Below, piece after piece: positions 1-8,207 of a stretch of DNA of 64,000 nucleotides. Every line of letters starts with the position of its first letter. Position 1 is the stretch's first letter. A program made the position numbers and the translations under genes. This DNA comes from CAWCDJ01 sp963796485. Lineage in GTDB: Bacteria > Acidobacteriota > Terriglobia > Bryobacterales > Bryobacteraceae. The stretch covers positions 124,001 through 188,000 of the forward strand of contig CAWCLV010000006.1 of the NCBI GenBank assembly GCA_963796485.1, in the 5' to 3' direction. The notes under the pieces are model-generated. The model did no database searches and had not been told where the DNA came from. It saw only the letters and a program-made list of their open reading frames with translations.

Positions 1-1973
1 CGCCCGCCGGATTCGCGTAAAGCCTGGGCGATCGCATCGCGCTCCGCCGCCGCGAGTGTCCTGGCGTCTCCCGTCCCCGAGACCCCCCGCTTCAGCTCGC
101 GGACGGGCGCCTGGAGCGTCGAGCCGGAGGTGATGATGACCGCCCGTTCGATGAAGTTCTGCAGTTCCCGGATATTGCCCGGCCAGTGATACCGCGTCAG
201 AACCTGCATCGCCTCCGCCGGAATGCTGGTGATCTTCTTGTTCATGCGGCGGGCATTCTGCTGCACGAAGTAGCGGACCAGAAGGGGAATGTCTTCCCGC
301 CGGTCGCGAAGCGGAGGTACCGTGATGGGAAAAACGTTGAGCCGGTAATAAAGGTCGGCGCGGAATTCCCGATCTTCGACCATGGCGGTGAGGTCGCGGT
401 TGGTGGCGGCGACGAGGCGCGCGTCCGTCTTGATGGTGCGCGAGCTGCCCAGGCGCTCGAACTCGCGCTCCTGGAGAACGCGCAGCAGCTTGGTCTGGAG
501 TTCCAGCGGAATCTCGCCTACTTCGTCCAGGAACATGGAGCCGCGGTGCGCCAGCTCAAAGCGGCCGATCCGTTGGGCGATGGCCCCGGTGAACGCTCCT
601 TTTTCGTGGCCGAACATCTCGCTTTCGAGCAACCCGGTCGGGATGGCGGCGCAGTTCAACTTGACGAACGTCCCCTGGCGGCGGCTGCTCAGGTCGTGAA
701 TGGCGCGCGCCAGCAGTTCCTTGCCGGTGCCGGTCTCGCCGTAGATGAGCACCGTGGAATCGGTGGGCGCGACGGTTTCCACCTGCTTGAGGATCGCCCG
801 GAGTGCCCGGCTCTGCCCGATGATCTCTTCGAAGCGGTTATCGGTCCGGATCTCGTCTTCGAGGTAGACTTTCTCCTCGGCGAGCCGTGCGTTCAGCTCC
901 TCGATGCGCTCGTACGAAAGCGCGTTGTCCAGGGCGATGGCGATCTGGCTGGCTGCCTGCGTGAAGAACTGGAGGTCCTCGTTCGAGAAATGGTTCTCCG
1001 GGCGCGCGCCCAGGTTTAAGGTGCCGAGCACGGCCGAGCGAGTGACCACGGGCACGCAACAGAGAGAGTTCAGACCCTCATGAGCCATGATTTCCCGCGT
1101 GGACCGGGAGATCTCGTCCGCCCCGCTGAGGGTGAACAGCCGTCCCTGCCTGGTGCGGAACACATATCCCGCCAGGCTGTCTTCCAGGGGAACTACGGCG
1201 TCTTCGCGAATGAGGCCGATGCCCTCGGGAAAATCGAGCGCCTGAAGCCGCAGGGCCTGAATCTCCGGGTCGTACATCAGCAGGCTGACGTAATCCAGCC
1301 CGAAAGTTCGCCGCAGCGAGGCGGAGATCGCCTGAAACAGCGGACGGGTGGCAAGGCACTGCACCACGGCATTGTTGATCTCGAGCAGCGTCCGCAGCCT
1401 GTCCCGCTCCAGGGCCAGTTGGTCCTCATAGGCACGGGCGGATTCCGAATTCAGCGCATTGTCCACGGCCACCGCCACCTGCCGGGCCACGTGCCCCATG
1501 AACTGGATTTCTTCGGCCGTGTAGGCATCCGTCAGGCGCGAGCCGAAGTGGATGCCGCCGAGGACCCGTTGCGCGGTGATCAGCGGCAGCACGCAGTACG
1601 AGCGGATGCCGTTCGCGCGCAAGAGATTGAAAATTATGGGATAACGCGTCTCGGTTTCCAGGTCGGGAATGTAAACCGGGCTGCGGGTTTCGATCGCCAA
1701 CCCGGTGGCTGTCTGATCGACCGGGGTCGATTCCGGCCGCTCGCCGACGATCGGGCGGTCTGTCTCGAGCAGGTGGAGGCGCACCACCCCCTCCTTGGCA
1801 TCGAGAAAGGTCAGGCTCATGAAATCGAAAGCAACTAGGCGGCCAAGACAGCGGCTCAGGTCGGGGAACAGCGTGGAAAGTTGCCGGTGGGCAGCGATGG
1901 ATTCCGCTACATCGAGCAGGGCTTCATACCGCTCGCGGATTGGGTCCGGGCGTTTCGGAGCAGACGAGGGCAT
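1..1973 (-). CDS. Sigma-54-dependent regulator with two GAF domains (3' end off window)
   Basis: An enhancer-binding activator of sigma-54 RNA polymerase. I read about 657 codons; the C-terminal Fis-type DNA-binding domain lies beyond base 1. Two GAF sensor domains occupy roughly residues 20-170 and 200-340. They are followed by the AAA+ domain: Walker A GETGTGKE near residue 412, the GAFTGA loop that contacts sigma-54 near 457, Walker B FLDEVGEIP near 478, and a WPGNIRELQNF segment near 600. The ATG at 1971-1973 opens MPSSAPKRPDP. The upstream STAS gene overlaps this start by 50 bases, so the two are probably translated from one mRNA. The GAF ligand cannot be told from sequence. The family call is firm. 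Confidence 0.93.
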   Translation of the reverse strand, partial: MPSSAPKRPDPIRERYEALLDVAESIAAHRQLSTLFPDLSRCLGRLVAFDFMSLTFLDAKEGVVRLHLLETDRPIVGERPESTPVDQTATGLAIETRSPVYIPDLETETRYPIIFNLLRANGIRSYCVLPLITAQRVLGGIHFGSRLTDAYTAEEIQFMGHVARQVAVAVDNALNSESARAYEDQLALERDRLRTLLEINNAVVQCLATRPLFQAISASLRRTFGLDYVSLLMYDPEIQALRLQALDFPEGIGLIREDAVVPLEDSLAGYVFRTRQGRLFTLSGADEISRSTREIMAHEGLNSLCCVPVVTRSAVLGTLNLGARPENHFSNEDLQFFTQAASQIAIALDNALSYERIEELNARLAEEKVYLEDEIRTDNRFEEIIGQSRALRAILKQVETVAPTDSTVLIYGETGTGKELLARAIHDLSSRRQGTFVKLNCAAIPTGLLESEMFGHEKGAFTGAIAQRIGRFELAHRGSMFLDEVGEIPLELQTKLLRVLQEREFERLGSSRTIKTDARLVAATNRDLTAMVEDREFRADLYYRLNVFPITVPPLRDRREDIPLLVRYFVQQNARRMNKKITSIPAEAMQVLTRYHWPGNIRELQNFIERAVIITSGSTLQAPVRELKRGVSGTGDARTLAAAERDAIAQALRESGG

Positions 1974-2292
1974 TTTTACTGCGGGCCGGCTTTCCTTCAA
2001 CCGTACCACAACGGCTCTTGCACTCCTTGACCAGAGACTGAATCAACGGAGTGACGGCTTCCAGTTGAATACCTCTTTGATGCATCTCGGCCAGCAACGA
2101 TTGCCCTTCATCGTCGATAAAATCGACATCCTTGAGGTCCGCCACGGTTCGCCGACCCTGGGTGGTGGACTCGGCGGTGTGCCAGGATTGCCGAAGCTCG
2201 TCGACCCAGAGCCCCGCCAGCCTGCCCTCCAGGCGGAAACGGAGTTCCTCGGCGCTGTCGAGAATCGTGATCTTCAGCATGCTCCCGATCAA
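1924..2292 (-). CDS. STAS-domain protein (anti-sigma antagonist-like)
   Basis: A small protein of about 120 residues matching the STAS fold, as in SpoIIAA-type antagonists and single-domain phospho-switches. It has a beta-rich start (LKITILDSAEELRFRLEGRL), a central DLKDVDFIDDEGQSLLAEM segment where the fold carries its phosphorylatable Ser/Thr loop, and a C-terminal helix. The usual Ser/Thr before the helix is replaced by acidic residues (FIDDEG), so it may be a non-phosphorylated variant. The start is either TTG at 2290-2292 or ATG at 2278-2280; the second fits the domain better. Its 3' end overlaps the start of the sigma-54 activator, suggesting coupled expression and possibly joint signalling. 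Confidence 0.8.
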   Translation of the reverse strand: MIGSMLKITILDSAEELRFRLEGRLAGLWVDELRQSWHTAESTTQGRRTVADLKDVDFIDDEGQSLLAEMHQRGIQLEAVTPLIQSLVKECKSRCGTVEGKPARSKNALVCSETPGPNPRAV

Positions 2293-2393
2293 GGAGGCAC
2301 GTCCCTTGCCACAGTAAAAGCCCTGAAATCAACGGGAAAAGACACACCCATAGGCCGTCTTGCCCAAATACCGGCACTCGGGACGCACGTCCG

Positions 2394-2603
2394 TCAGGCA
2401 GCCTGTGGAGCAGTGTCCTTTTCGGCTTCGCGCGGCTCGTTCTCCGGTTGCGGCTGTGCGGCGGGCTGCGCGTTACATACCGGGCAGCAATGGGCGCAGT
2501 ACCAGCCGTGCACCTCTTCCGGCATATGCAGGTGGTTCGGCCAGTTCCCGCAAATGTCGCAACATCCCTTCACCCTCTCCGAGATGTGACAGTTTGGCCT
2601 CAT
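2394..2603 (-). CDS. Small Cys-rich (zinc-ribbon-like) protein
   Basis: About 69 residues starting MRPNCHISERVKGCCDICG. It holds CCDIC, a middle His pair and YCAHCCPVC, which are enough Cys/His to bind a metal, followed by a low-complexity Pro/Gln/Glu tail. I do not recognise a named family. The ATG at 2601-2603 is preferred because the Cys pattern begins just after it; an in-frame start at 2660 would add 19 unremarkable residues. It lies between the STAS gene and the divergent MerR gene. Role unknown. Confidence 0.55.
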   Translation of the reverse strand: MRPNCHISERVKGCCDICGNWPNHLHMPEEVHGWYCAHCCPVCNAQPAAQPQPENEPREAEKDTAPQAA

Positions 2604-2727
2604 GGTAGGATCCCTAATGCATGTGACGTTCCATTCCAGCAGAAGGATGCCAAAATTCACCGTCGCGATTCCTGCGGAATACTGTTGACCTGTCTACAAC
2701 TGCAGGGTTGAGACTGGGATCTGGACA

Positions 2728-3258
2728 ATGTTAACCGTTTCCAAACTTGCCCAAGGCTGCGGTTTAAGCCGCAGCACTGTTTTGTATTACGAATCGATCG
2801 GCTTGCTGAAGCGGCCCTTGCGATCTTCCGGCAATTACCGCAGTTACGGCGGAAAGGAACTGGCCCGTTTGCGCCAGATCTGCCTGTATCGCAATGCGGG
2901 CCTGAGCCTGGCCGATATCCGGGAGCTATTGGATTGTTCGGATTCCGGCGCATCCTCGGTTTTGAAGCGGCGCCTCGTGGAAATCGATGGCGAGATCGAA
3001 GGGCTGCGGGATCACCAGCGTGCAATTTTGAAGCTCCTGAAGGCAAAAACTTCGCTGAGGAGAACTGAGATGGTCACAAAAGAGAAATGGGTATCGATCA
3101 TGAAATCGGCCGGCTTCACCGAGGGCGATATGCACCGCTGGCACGCGGAATTCGAGAAATCCGCCCCGCAGGAACACGAAGAGTTCCTGACCTTCCTGCA
3201 CATCGCGCCGGAGGAAATCCGTACTATCCGGGAATGGAGCCGCAAAGAAGCGAAGTAA
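2728..3258 (+). CDS. MerR-family transcriptional regulator
   Basis: A 176-residue one-component regulator. The N-terminus is a MerR winged helix: MLTVSKLAQGCGLSRSTVLYYE recognition helix, YYESIGLL, NYRSYG wing and LRQICLYRNAGLSLADI. A coiled dimerisation helix (residues about 75-110) follows. The C-terminal region reads W..IMKSAGFTEGDMHRWHAEFE...H.EFL and is shared by a subgroup of MerR proteins; no Cys metal-binding set is seen, so it is not a classic metal sensor. Its 3' end is one base from the convergent DUF302 gene. MerR proteins usually act at promoters with long -35/-10 spacing. Confidence 0.9.
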   Translation: MLTVSKLAQGCGLSRSTVLYYESIGLLKRPLRSSGNYRSYGGKELARLRQICLYRNAGLSLADIRELLDCSDSGASSVLKRRLVEIDGEIEGLRDHQRAILKLLKAKTSLRRTEMVTKEKWVSIMKSAGFTEGDMHRWHAEFEKSAPQEHEEFLTFLHIAPEEIRTIREWSRKEAK

Positions 3259-3259
3259 G

Positions 3260-3682
3260 CTAGCCTTTCGCCCTTCCCACTGAATCCACAGCGCGCCGGA
3301 GCCTTTGGTTGACGTCTTCGGCCATCGGCTGCATCGCTGGATTACCAACCACCGAGAGCATTTTGGGCGCGTCCACGGCCCCCACGAAAACCTGCCCGTC
3401 CCGTTCGTAAACAATCGCATTGCACGGCAGCAGCAGCCCGAGGTTGATCTCTTCCTGGAGAGCCTTGTGGGCCAGCGGGGGGTTGCACGCGCCCAGAATT
3501 ACATACCGCGGAAAATCGACACCGAGCTTCTCTTTGAGCTTCGCCTGGATGTCTATATGGCAGAGGACGCCGAAGCCCTCTTTCTTCAGCCCTGCTTCCA
3601 GCCGCTCGACGGCGGCTTCGAAGGGCAGGTCAACCGCAGAAACGTAACCGTATTCCAGTACTTGCACGGAATGTGTCTCCAC
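3260..3682 (-). CDS. DUF302-domain protein
   Basis: Matches the DUF302 family: a short alpha/beta protein with a YGYVSAVDLPFEAAVERLEAGLKKEGFGVL start, ILGACNPPLAHKAL in the middle (the conserved ACNP segment) and LLLPCNAIVYERDG. The family is cytoplasmic or periplasmic, linked to redox and sulfur contexts, with no agreed activity. I place the start at the GTG at 3680-3682, just before the domain; an in-frame TTG at 3754 would add a non-conserved basic stretch running into the promoter region of the next gene. It is convergent with the MerR gene. Confidence 0.82.
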   Translation of the reverse strand: METHSVQVLEYGYVSAVDLPFEAAVERLEAGLKKEGFGVLCHIDIQAKLKEKLGVDFPRYVILGACNPPLAHKALQEEINLGLLLPCNAIVYERDGQVFVGAVDAPKMLSVVGNPAMQPMAEDVNQRLRRAVDSVGRAKG

Positions 3683-3797
3683 TGGAGAGGATAGCTCGGC
3701 AGCGGCGCCGCGGCTCGACCCCCTCGTGTGGCGATTCGTACCTGTTTCGAACAAAGGTGTACGCTAGAGCAGGTATACTCCAGTACTCTAGGAGTTT

Positions 3798-5348
3798 ATG
3801 GCCAGACCGTTACGGGTTCTGTTCATCGGGGCAAGTGGCGCGGAGGCCTTTTCCGCGGAACTCCAGCGAGGCGGATTTGAGCCTCAGTTGCACCAGGTGG
3901 AGAGCCCGGAAGAGCTCGATCGGGCCCTGGGCGAAAGTTGGGACCTCGCTATCAGCGATTTCGGCTCGCCCGAATTTGGGGCACTCGGCGCTCTCCGCAT
4001 TATTCAGGAACGGAATATCGAACTCCCCCTCATCGTGATATCCGGCAAGATCAAGGATGCGGATGTCCTGGCGGTGCTCAAAGCCGGTGCAGCCGACCAC
4101 CTGACCCGCGGCAACCTGATGCGGTTGAACGCCGCCGTGGAGCGCGAGCTGCGCCTGGTGGAATTGCGCCACGAGCGCACCCGGCTGGAAGAACAGTTTC
4201 GCCAGGCCCAGAAAATGGAAGCGGTGGGACGGCTGGCCGGGGGCGTGGCGCACGACTTTAACAACCTCCTCACCGTGATCACCGGCTACAGCGACATGCT
4301 GCTGGCGAGCCGCGACCTGAAGGACTCCCAGCGAAGCGCGCTGGAGGAGATCCGGCGGTCGGCCGAGCGCGGCGGGGCGCTGACCCACCAGTTGCTGGCT
4401 TTCAGCCGCCGCCAGCCGCTGGAACCCAGAACTGTCCGCATCAACGACCTGATGCTCCAGCTCGAAAAACTGCTGCACCGCCTCATCGGAGAAGATATCG
4501 AGCTGGTGACCATCATGGCCGCCACCCAGGACGCCGTAGATGCCGACCCCGGCCGGCTCGAACAGGTCATCATGAACCTGGCGGTCAACGCGCGCGACGC
4601 CATGCCGAAGGGCGGCAAGCTGACGATCGAAACCAGCACCATCCACCTGAGCAAGGCGTTTTCGGCGAAGCAACTCGGCGTGGAGCCGGGGCGCTATGTC
4701 TGCATTGGGATCTCGGACACCGGCGTGGGGATGGACGAGGCAACGCAGAGCCACCTCTTCGAGCCCTTCTTCACCACCAAGAACCCCGGGCGCGGGACCG
4801 GACTCGGGCTCGCCACGGCTTATGGGATCATCCGGCAGAGCGGCGGCGCTATCGCGTTTTCGAGCGAGGTGGAAAAGGGCACTACGGCGCGCATTTATCT
4901 GCCGCTGGCCAAGTCCGAAACCCGCGAGCGATCCCCCCACGACGTCGAGATGTCCACCTACATGGGCGCCGAGACGATCCTCCTGGTGGAAGACGAGGCG
5001 CGCGTCCGGAAGCTGATTGTGGATGTTCTGACCTCGCGCGGCTACCATGTGCTGGAAGCCACGAGGGGCGACGAAGCGCTGCGGCTCTCGAAGACCCACA
5101 AGGGCAGAATCGATCTCGCGGTGGTGGATGTCGTAATGCCCGAACTGAGCGGCCCGGAACTTGTCCGCCAGATCACCCGGCAGCGCACCGAACTGCGGGT
5201 GCTGTACATCTCGGGGTACACGGACGAGGCGATTGTCCACCACGGGATTTCGGAATCCGGCACGGCGTTCCTGCAAAAACCTTTCCTGCCGGACGCGCTG
5301 GCCCGCAAGGTGCGGGAAGTCCTCGACGCGCGAGGGAATAGCGCCTAA
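3798..5348 (+). CDS. Hybrid sensor histidine kinase with two receiver modules
   Basis: A soluble 516-residue signalling protein with no membrane segment. Residues 1-120 resemble a receiver: DLAISDF holds an acceptor-like Asp, but the usual acidic pair after strand 1 is replaced by LFIGAS, so it may not be phosphorylated normally. Next come a HisKA domain with AGGVAHDFNNLL (His152), an HATPase with NLAVNARDAMP, DTGVGMD and GRGTGLGLATAYG, and a complete C-terminal receiver (LLVEDEARV, acceptor Asp444 in VVDVVMP, and FLQKPF). This class usually relays phosphate to the C-terminal receiver. It stands alone, and a large inverted repeat begins right after its stop. Output unknown. Confidence 0.93.
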   Translation: MARPLRVLFIGASGAEAFSAELQRGGFEPQLHQVESPEELDRALGESWDLAISDFGSPEFGALGALRIIQERNIELPLIVISGKIKDADVLAVLKAGAADHLTRGNLMRLNAAVERELRLVELRHERTRLEEQFRQAQKMEAVGRLAGGVAHDFNNLLTVITGYSDMLLASRDLKDSQRSALEEIRRSAERGGALTHQLLAFSRRQPLEPRTVRINDLMLQLEKLLHRLIGEDIELVTIMAATQDAVDADPGRLEQVIMNLAVNARDAMPKGGKLTIETSTIHLSKAFSAKQLGVEPGRYVCIGISDTGVGMDEATQSHLFEPFFTTKNPGRGTGLGLATAYGIIRQSGGAIAFSSEVEKGTTARIYLPLAKSETRERSPHDVEMSTYMGAETILLVEDEARVRKLIVDVLTSRGYHVLEATRGDEALRLSKTHKGRIDLAVVDVVMPELSGPELVRQITRQRTELRVLYISGYTDEAIVHHGISESGTAFLQKPFLPDALARKVREVLDARGNSA

Positions 5349-5355
5349 GTGGGGC

Positions 5356-5419
5356 GGGCCTCCCGGCCTGCCCAGGCGTGCAGAGCGCGCCTTCGGCGCG
5401 TGGGCAGGCCGGGAGGCCC
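5356..5419. repeat. Palindromic GC-rich repeat (GGCAGGCC family), copy 1
   Basis: Two perfect 19-base inverted arms (5356-5374 and 5401-5419) enclose a second hairpin (CGCGCC at 5386-5391, GGCGCG at 5395-5400). The structure starts 8 bases after the kinase stop codon and could end its transcription. The same GGCAGGCC/GGCCTGCC core recurs near 5570, 13145, 23062-23144 and 27849-27902. The family is named here from this window only. Confidence 0.85.
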
Positions 5420-5434
5420 GGCCGGGAGGCCTGG

Positions 5435-5525
5435 CCAGGAGGCCTACCAGGACCCTACCTGGCGGATGCGCTCGTCTTTTTCGACTTTGCCGCCGCTGGA
5501 TGTGGAGGATCCGGCTCGGTGGAAT
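5435..5525. repeat. Degenerate duplicate of the ABC ATPase 3' end
   Basis: Bases 5435-5525 are a diverged copy of 5582-5665, which holds the last codons, the stop and the downstream edge of the ATPase gene. Both begin with the same 14-base stretch containing AGGAGGCC, then share about 40 nearly identical bases (one long block identical over 30 bases), then drift apart. The copy has lost the stop codon (CAG in place of TAG on the minus strand). The material between is another piece of the GGCAGGCC repeat. Confidence 0.8.
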
Positions 5526-5599
5526 TGCGAAGGTGGCGCAGGGAAAAGCAGGCCGGGCTTCCGCCCGGCTTAGGGGGCAGGCCAGGAGGCCTACCCTAC

Positions 5600-6340
5600 C
5601 TAGCGGATGCGCTCGTCTTTTTCGACTTTGCCGTCGCGGACGTGGATGATCCGGTGGGCATGCATGGCGATATCGTGCTCGTGGGTCACCAGCACGATAG
5701 TGTTGCCCTGCTGGTAGAGGCGCTCGAAGAGCGCCATGATTTCGTTGCCGGTCGCCGTGTCGAGGTTGCCGGTGGGCTCGTCCGCCAGCAGGATCGAGGG
5801 GTTGTTAACCAGCGCCCGGGCAACCGCGACGCGCTGCCGCTGTCCGCCGGATAACTCGTTCGGCTTGTGGTGCATGCGGCCGGCGAGATCCACCTGCTTC
5901 ATGGCGTTTTTGGCCATTTCCAGCCGCTTCTCCGCGGGCAAGCCCGAGTAAATCAGGGGAAGCTCCACGTTATGCAGAGACGTGGCGCGCGGCAACAGGT
6001 TGAACGTCTGGAAAACGAAACCGATTTCCTTGTTGCGGATGCGGGCCAGTTCGTCGTCGCTCATCTCGCTGACCAGGTTGCCGTTGATGTAGTACTGGCC
6101 CTTGGTCGGCGTGTCGAGGCACCCGATCAGGTTCATCAGGGTGGACTTGCCCGAACCCGACGGACCCATGATCGCGACATACTCGCCGCGTTTAATCTCG
6201 ATATCGACGCCGGAAACCGCGTGGATCTCCTGGTCGCCCATGACGTAGGTCTTCCAGAGATCGTAGGTGCGGATGACGATTCCGTCCCGCTTTAGCTGCT
6301 CGCCGCGCTGGATTAGTTCCTTGTCTACAGCCGTTGCCAT
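5600..6340 (-). CDS. MacB/LolD-type ABC transporter ATP-binding protein
   Basis: A 246-residue ATPase of the MacB/LolD group, which powers efflux or lipoprotein-release permeases from the cytoplasmic face. Walker A GPSGSGKST (59-67), FVFQTFNLLPRATSLHNVELPL Q-loop region, LSGGQRQRVAVARAL signature (163 on), Walker B ILLADEPTGNLD (183 on) and VTHEHD switch His are all present. It lies 18 bases downstream of the periplasmic adaptor, so the two form an operon. The permease expected downstream is absent: a repeat-filled gap and a convergent kinase gene follow instead. Confidence 0.95.
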   Translation of the reverse strand: MATAVDKELIQRGEQLKRDGIVIRTYDLWKTYVMGDQEIHAVSGVDIEIKRGEYVAIMGPSGSGKSTLMNLIGCLDTPTKGQYYINGNLVSEMSDDELARIRNKEIGFVFQTFNLLPRATSLHNVELPLIYSGLPAEKRLEMAKNAMKQVDLAGRMHHKPNELSGGQRQRVAVARALVNNPSILLADEPTGNLDTATGNEIMALFERLYQQGNTIVLVTHEHDIAMHAHRIIHVRDGKVEKDERIR

Positions 6341-6358
6341 GAAATTCGTGTCTCGTTT

Positions 6359-7786
6359 CTAGGTCTTCTGCTGCCCCGGAGTCTTGTTGTCCACTTTGAC
6401 CTGGGCCTCGTTCTTGATCGTCCGGATCACCTGGTAGGTGCCGGTGACGATCTCGTCGCCTTGCTTCAGGCCGCTTTTGACCTCGATGTCGGTCGCTCCG
6501 GTGATTCCCGTATCGACCTTATGAAAGACCGCCTTGCCGTTCTGCACCACAAACACGCCCTGAATCTCTTCCTTCTTCGCCTTCTCGGCGGCCGGGTCGG
6601 TTTTCACCGCCGCTTGGGCTCCCTTTCCGGAACCCGCGGGTTTTACCTCGAGATCACCCTTCTGACGGACGGTCAGAGCCTGAATCGGTATTGTTAAGAC
6701 GTTCTGGCGGGTGGCTGTGGTTATCTTTGCCGTGCAAGAAAGTCCGGGGCGAATCTCGTCGGGGGGGTTGTCCAGCGCGACAACCACCTTGAAATCCTTG
6801 GCTTCCTGGCTGGAAATGGCGCTCTGGGATGCCGCGACACCGGTGGAACGCAGGATGGCCGTATTCCCGATTTCCGTGACGTGGCCTTTAAACGTCTGAT
6901 TGGGGATGGCGTCGATGGTGATCTCGGCCGACTGGCCGAGCGACACGTTGACGATATCCGTCTCATCCACCTTGACTTCCGCGGTGATCAGCGACATGTC
7001 CGCGATCGTCATGATCAGGGTTCCGCTCTGGTTCTGGAGGCCGGGCACGACGGTTTCACCGACCCGGACGGGGAGATTGGTGACCACTCCGTCCAGAGGG
7101 GCGTAAGAGCTGTGCTTGCTCAGTACGTCGTTGACGCGAACGAGATTGGCCTGCGCCATTGCGATGTGCCTCTGGGACGACGCCAACTGCGCGGCCATCT
7201 GCTCCCGCTGTGCCCTCGCCTGGGTTATGCGGGCTTCCGATTCCTTGACGGCGGCTTCCTGGGCCTGATACGTGAACTTCTTGAGCTCGAAATCCTGCTG
7301 GGCCATCAGGTTCTCTTTGAAAAGAGCCGCGGCCCGGTCCAGATCGGCCTTCATGCGGGAGAGATCGGCATGATCGCGGTCCAGCCCCGCTTTCATGGTG
7401 GAAAGATTTTCGTCGGCGGCCTTCAAGCCAGCCTCCGCAGCGCTGGAGTCGGCCTCGGAGGAGGCGACGGTCGCCTTCTGGGCCTGCACGTCCGCTTCGG
7501 GCTGCACATCCTCGATCTTGGCCAGCAACTGGCCTTTACGGACGTGGTCGCCTTCCTTGACCAGCAGCTCCGTAAGGTTGCCGATCGCGTTAGCGCCTAT
7601 GTTGATGTAATTCTTAGGCTTTATCTCACCGGAAGCCGTCACCAGGCTGGTCAGGTCTTCGCGGACCACCTTGCCGGTTTGAACGGTCACGATACCGCGC
7701 TGGCTGATGACGGTGCTGGCATAAACTCCGATAGCCGCGACGGCGACGACCCCGACCGTGATGGTCACCTTCCATTTAGTCTTCAC
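6359..7786 (-). CDS. Periplasmic adaptor of an ABC/RND-type efflux system (MacA/HlyD-like)
   Basis: A 475-residue membrane-fusion protein. Residues 7-24 form the N-terminal membrane anchor. A lipoyl half-motif (ASGEIKPKNYINIGA... VKEGDHVRKGQLLAKIED) leads into a long Ala/Glu/Gln coiled coil (about 95-225). The second lipoyl half (YAPLDGVVTNLPVRVGETVVPG) and beta-barrel plus membrane-proximal domains follow. A charged insertion rich in Lys and Ala near residue 400 is not typical. Such adaptors bridge an inner-membrane pump to an outer-membrane channel. It is first in a two-gene operon with the ATPase; no channel gene is present. Confidence 0.93.
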   Translation of the reverse strand: MKTKWKVTITVGVVAVAAIGVYASTVISQRGIVTVQTGKVVREDLTSLVTASGEIKPKNYINIGANAIGNLTELLVKEGDHVRKGQLLAKIEDVQPEADVQAQKATVASSEADSSAAEAGLKAADENLSTMKAGLDRDHADLSRMKADLDRAAALFKENLMAQQDFELKKFTYQAQEAAVKESEARITQARAQREQMAAQLASSQRHIAMAQANLVRVNDVLSKHSSYAPLDGVVTNLPVRVGETVVPGLQNQSGTLIMTIADMSLITAEVKVDETDIVNVSLGQSAEITIDAIPNQTFKGHVTEIGNTAILRSTGVAASQSAISSQEAKDFKVVVALDNPPDEIRPGLSCTAKITTATRQNVLTIPIQALTVRQKGDLEVKPAGSGKGAQAAVKTDPAAEKAKKEEIQGVFVVQNGKAVFHKVDTGITGATDIEVKSGLKQGDEIVTGTYQVIRTIKNEAQVKVDNKTPGQQKT

Positions 7787-7937
7787 GACGTAAATCTCCC
7801 CCTAATTTCGCTGATCACCCTAATAGACGCCGAATGGATCCTGGGAGTTCACTGTTTATTCTACACCCCGGGGTCCGATGTTCACCGGAGGCCGGTCACA
7901 GCGGCCCATCTACCGTGACGGGCGGGAATGGCGCCCG

Positions 7938-8207
7938 TTAGCGGAGCCACCGTACCGATTGTGGAGGCGTGTTCTCGCACTGCATCGACTGGTCCACCCC
8001 GCTGGAAAGCTGGGCGCAGGCGTTGGTGACCGCAGTCCGCTGGGCGGCCTCGCGGGTATCGGCGGAAGCCACGCGGCAGTCGGTGCCCCCGTTGAACTGC
8101 ATACAGACCTCGCACTTGGCGGCCTTCGGGCTGAAGCTGGAGACCACCAGGTAGGCCAGCACGGCACCGGCGAAGACCACCGAAATCCACACTGTTTTTC
8201 GGTTCAC
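7938..8207 (-). CDS. Small membrane-anchored protein with four cysteines
   Basis: 89 residues. One N-terminal membrane segment (TVWISVVFAGAVLAYLVVSS) is followed by a short periplasmic part with CEVCMQFNGGTDCR, a REAAQRTAVTNACAQL helix and a Cys near the end. The CxxC could bind metal or form disulfides. I do not know a named function. Its ATG overlaps the accA stop by four bases, so it is translationally coupled to accA, a neighbourhood that may simply reflect shared transcription. The 151 bases between it and the adaptor gene hold nothing I recognise. Confidence 0.75.
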   Translation of the reverse strand: MNRKTVWISVVFAGAVLAYLVVSSFSPKAAKCEVCMQFNGGTDCRVASADTREAAQRTAVTNACAQLSSGVDQSMQCENTPPQSVRWLR

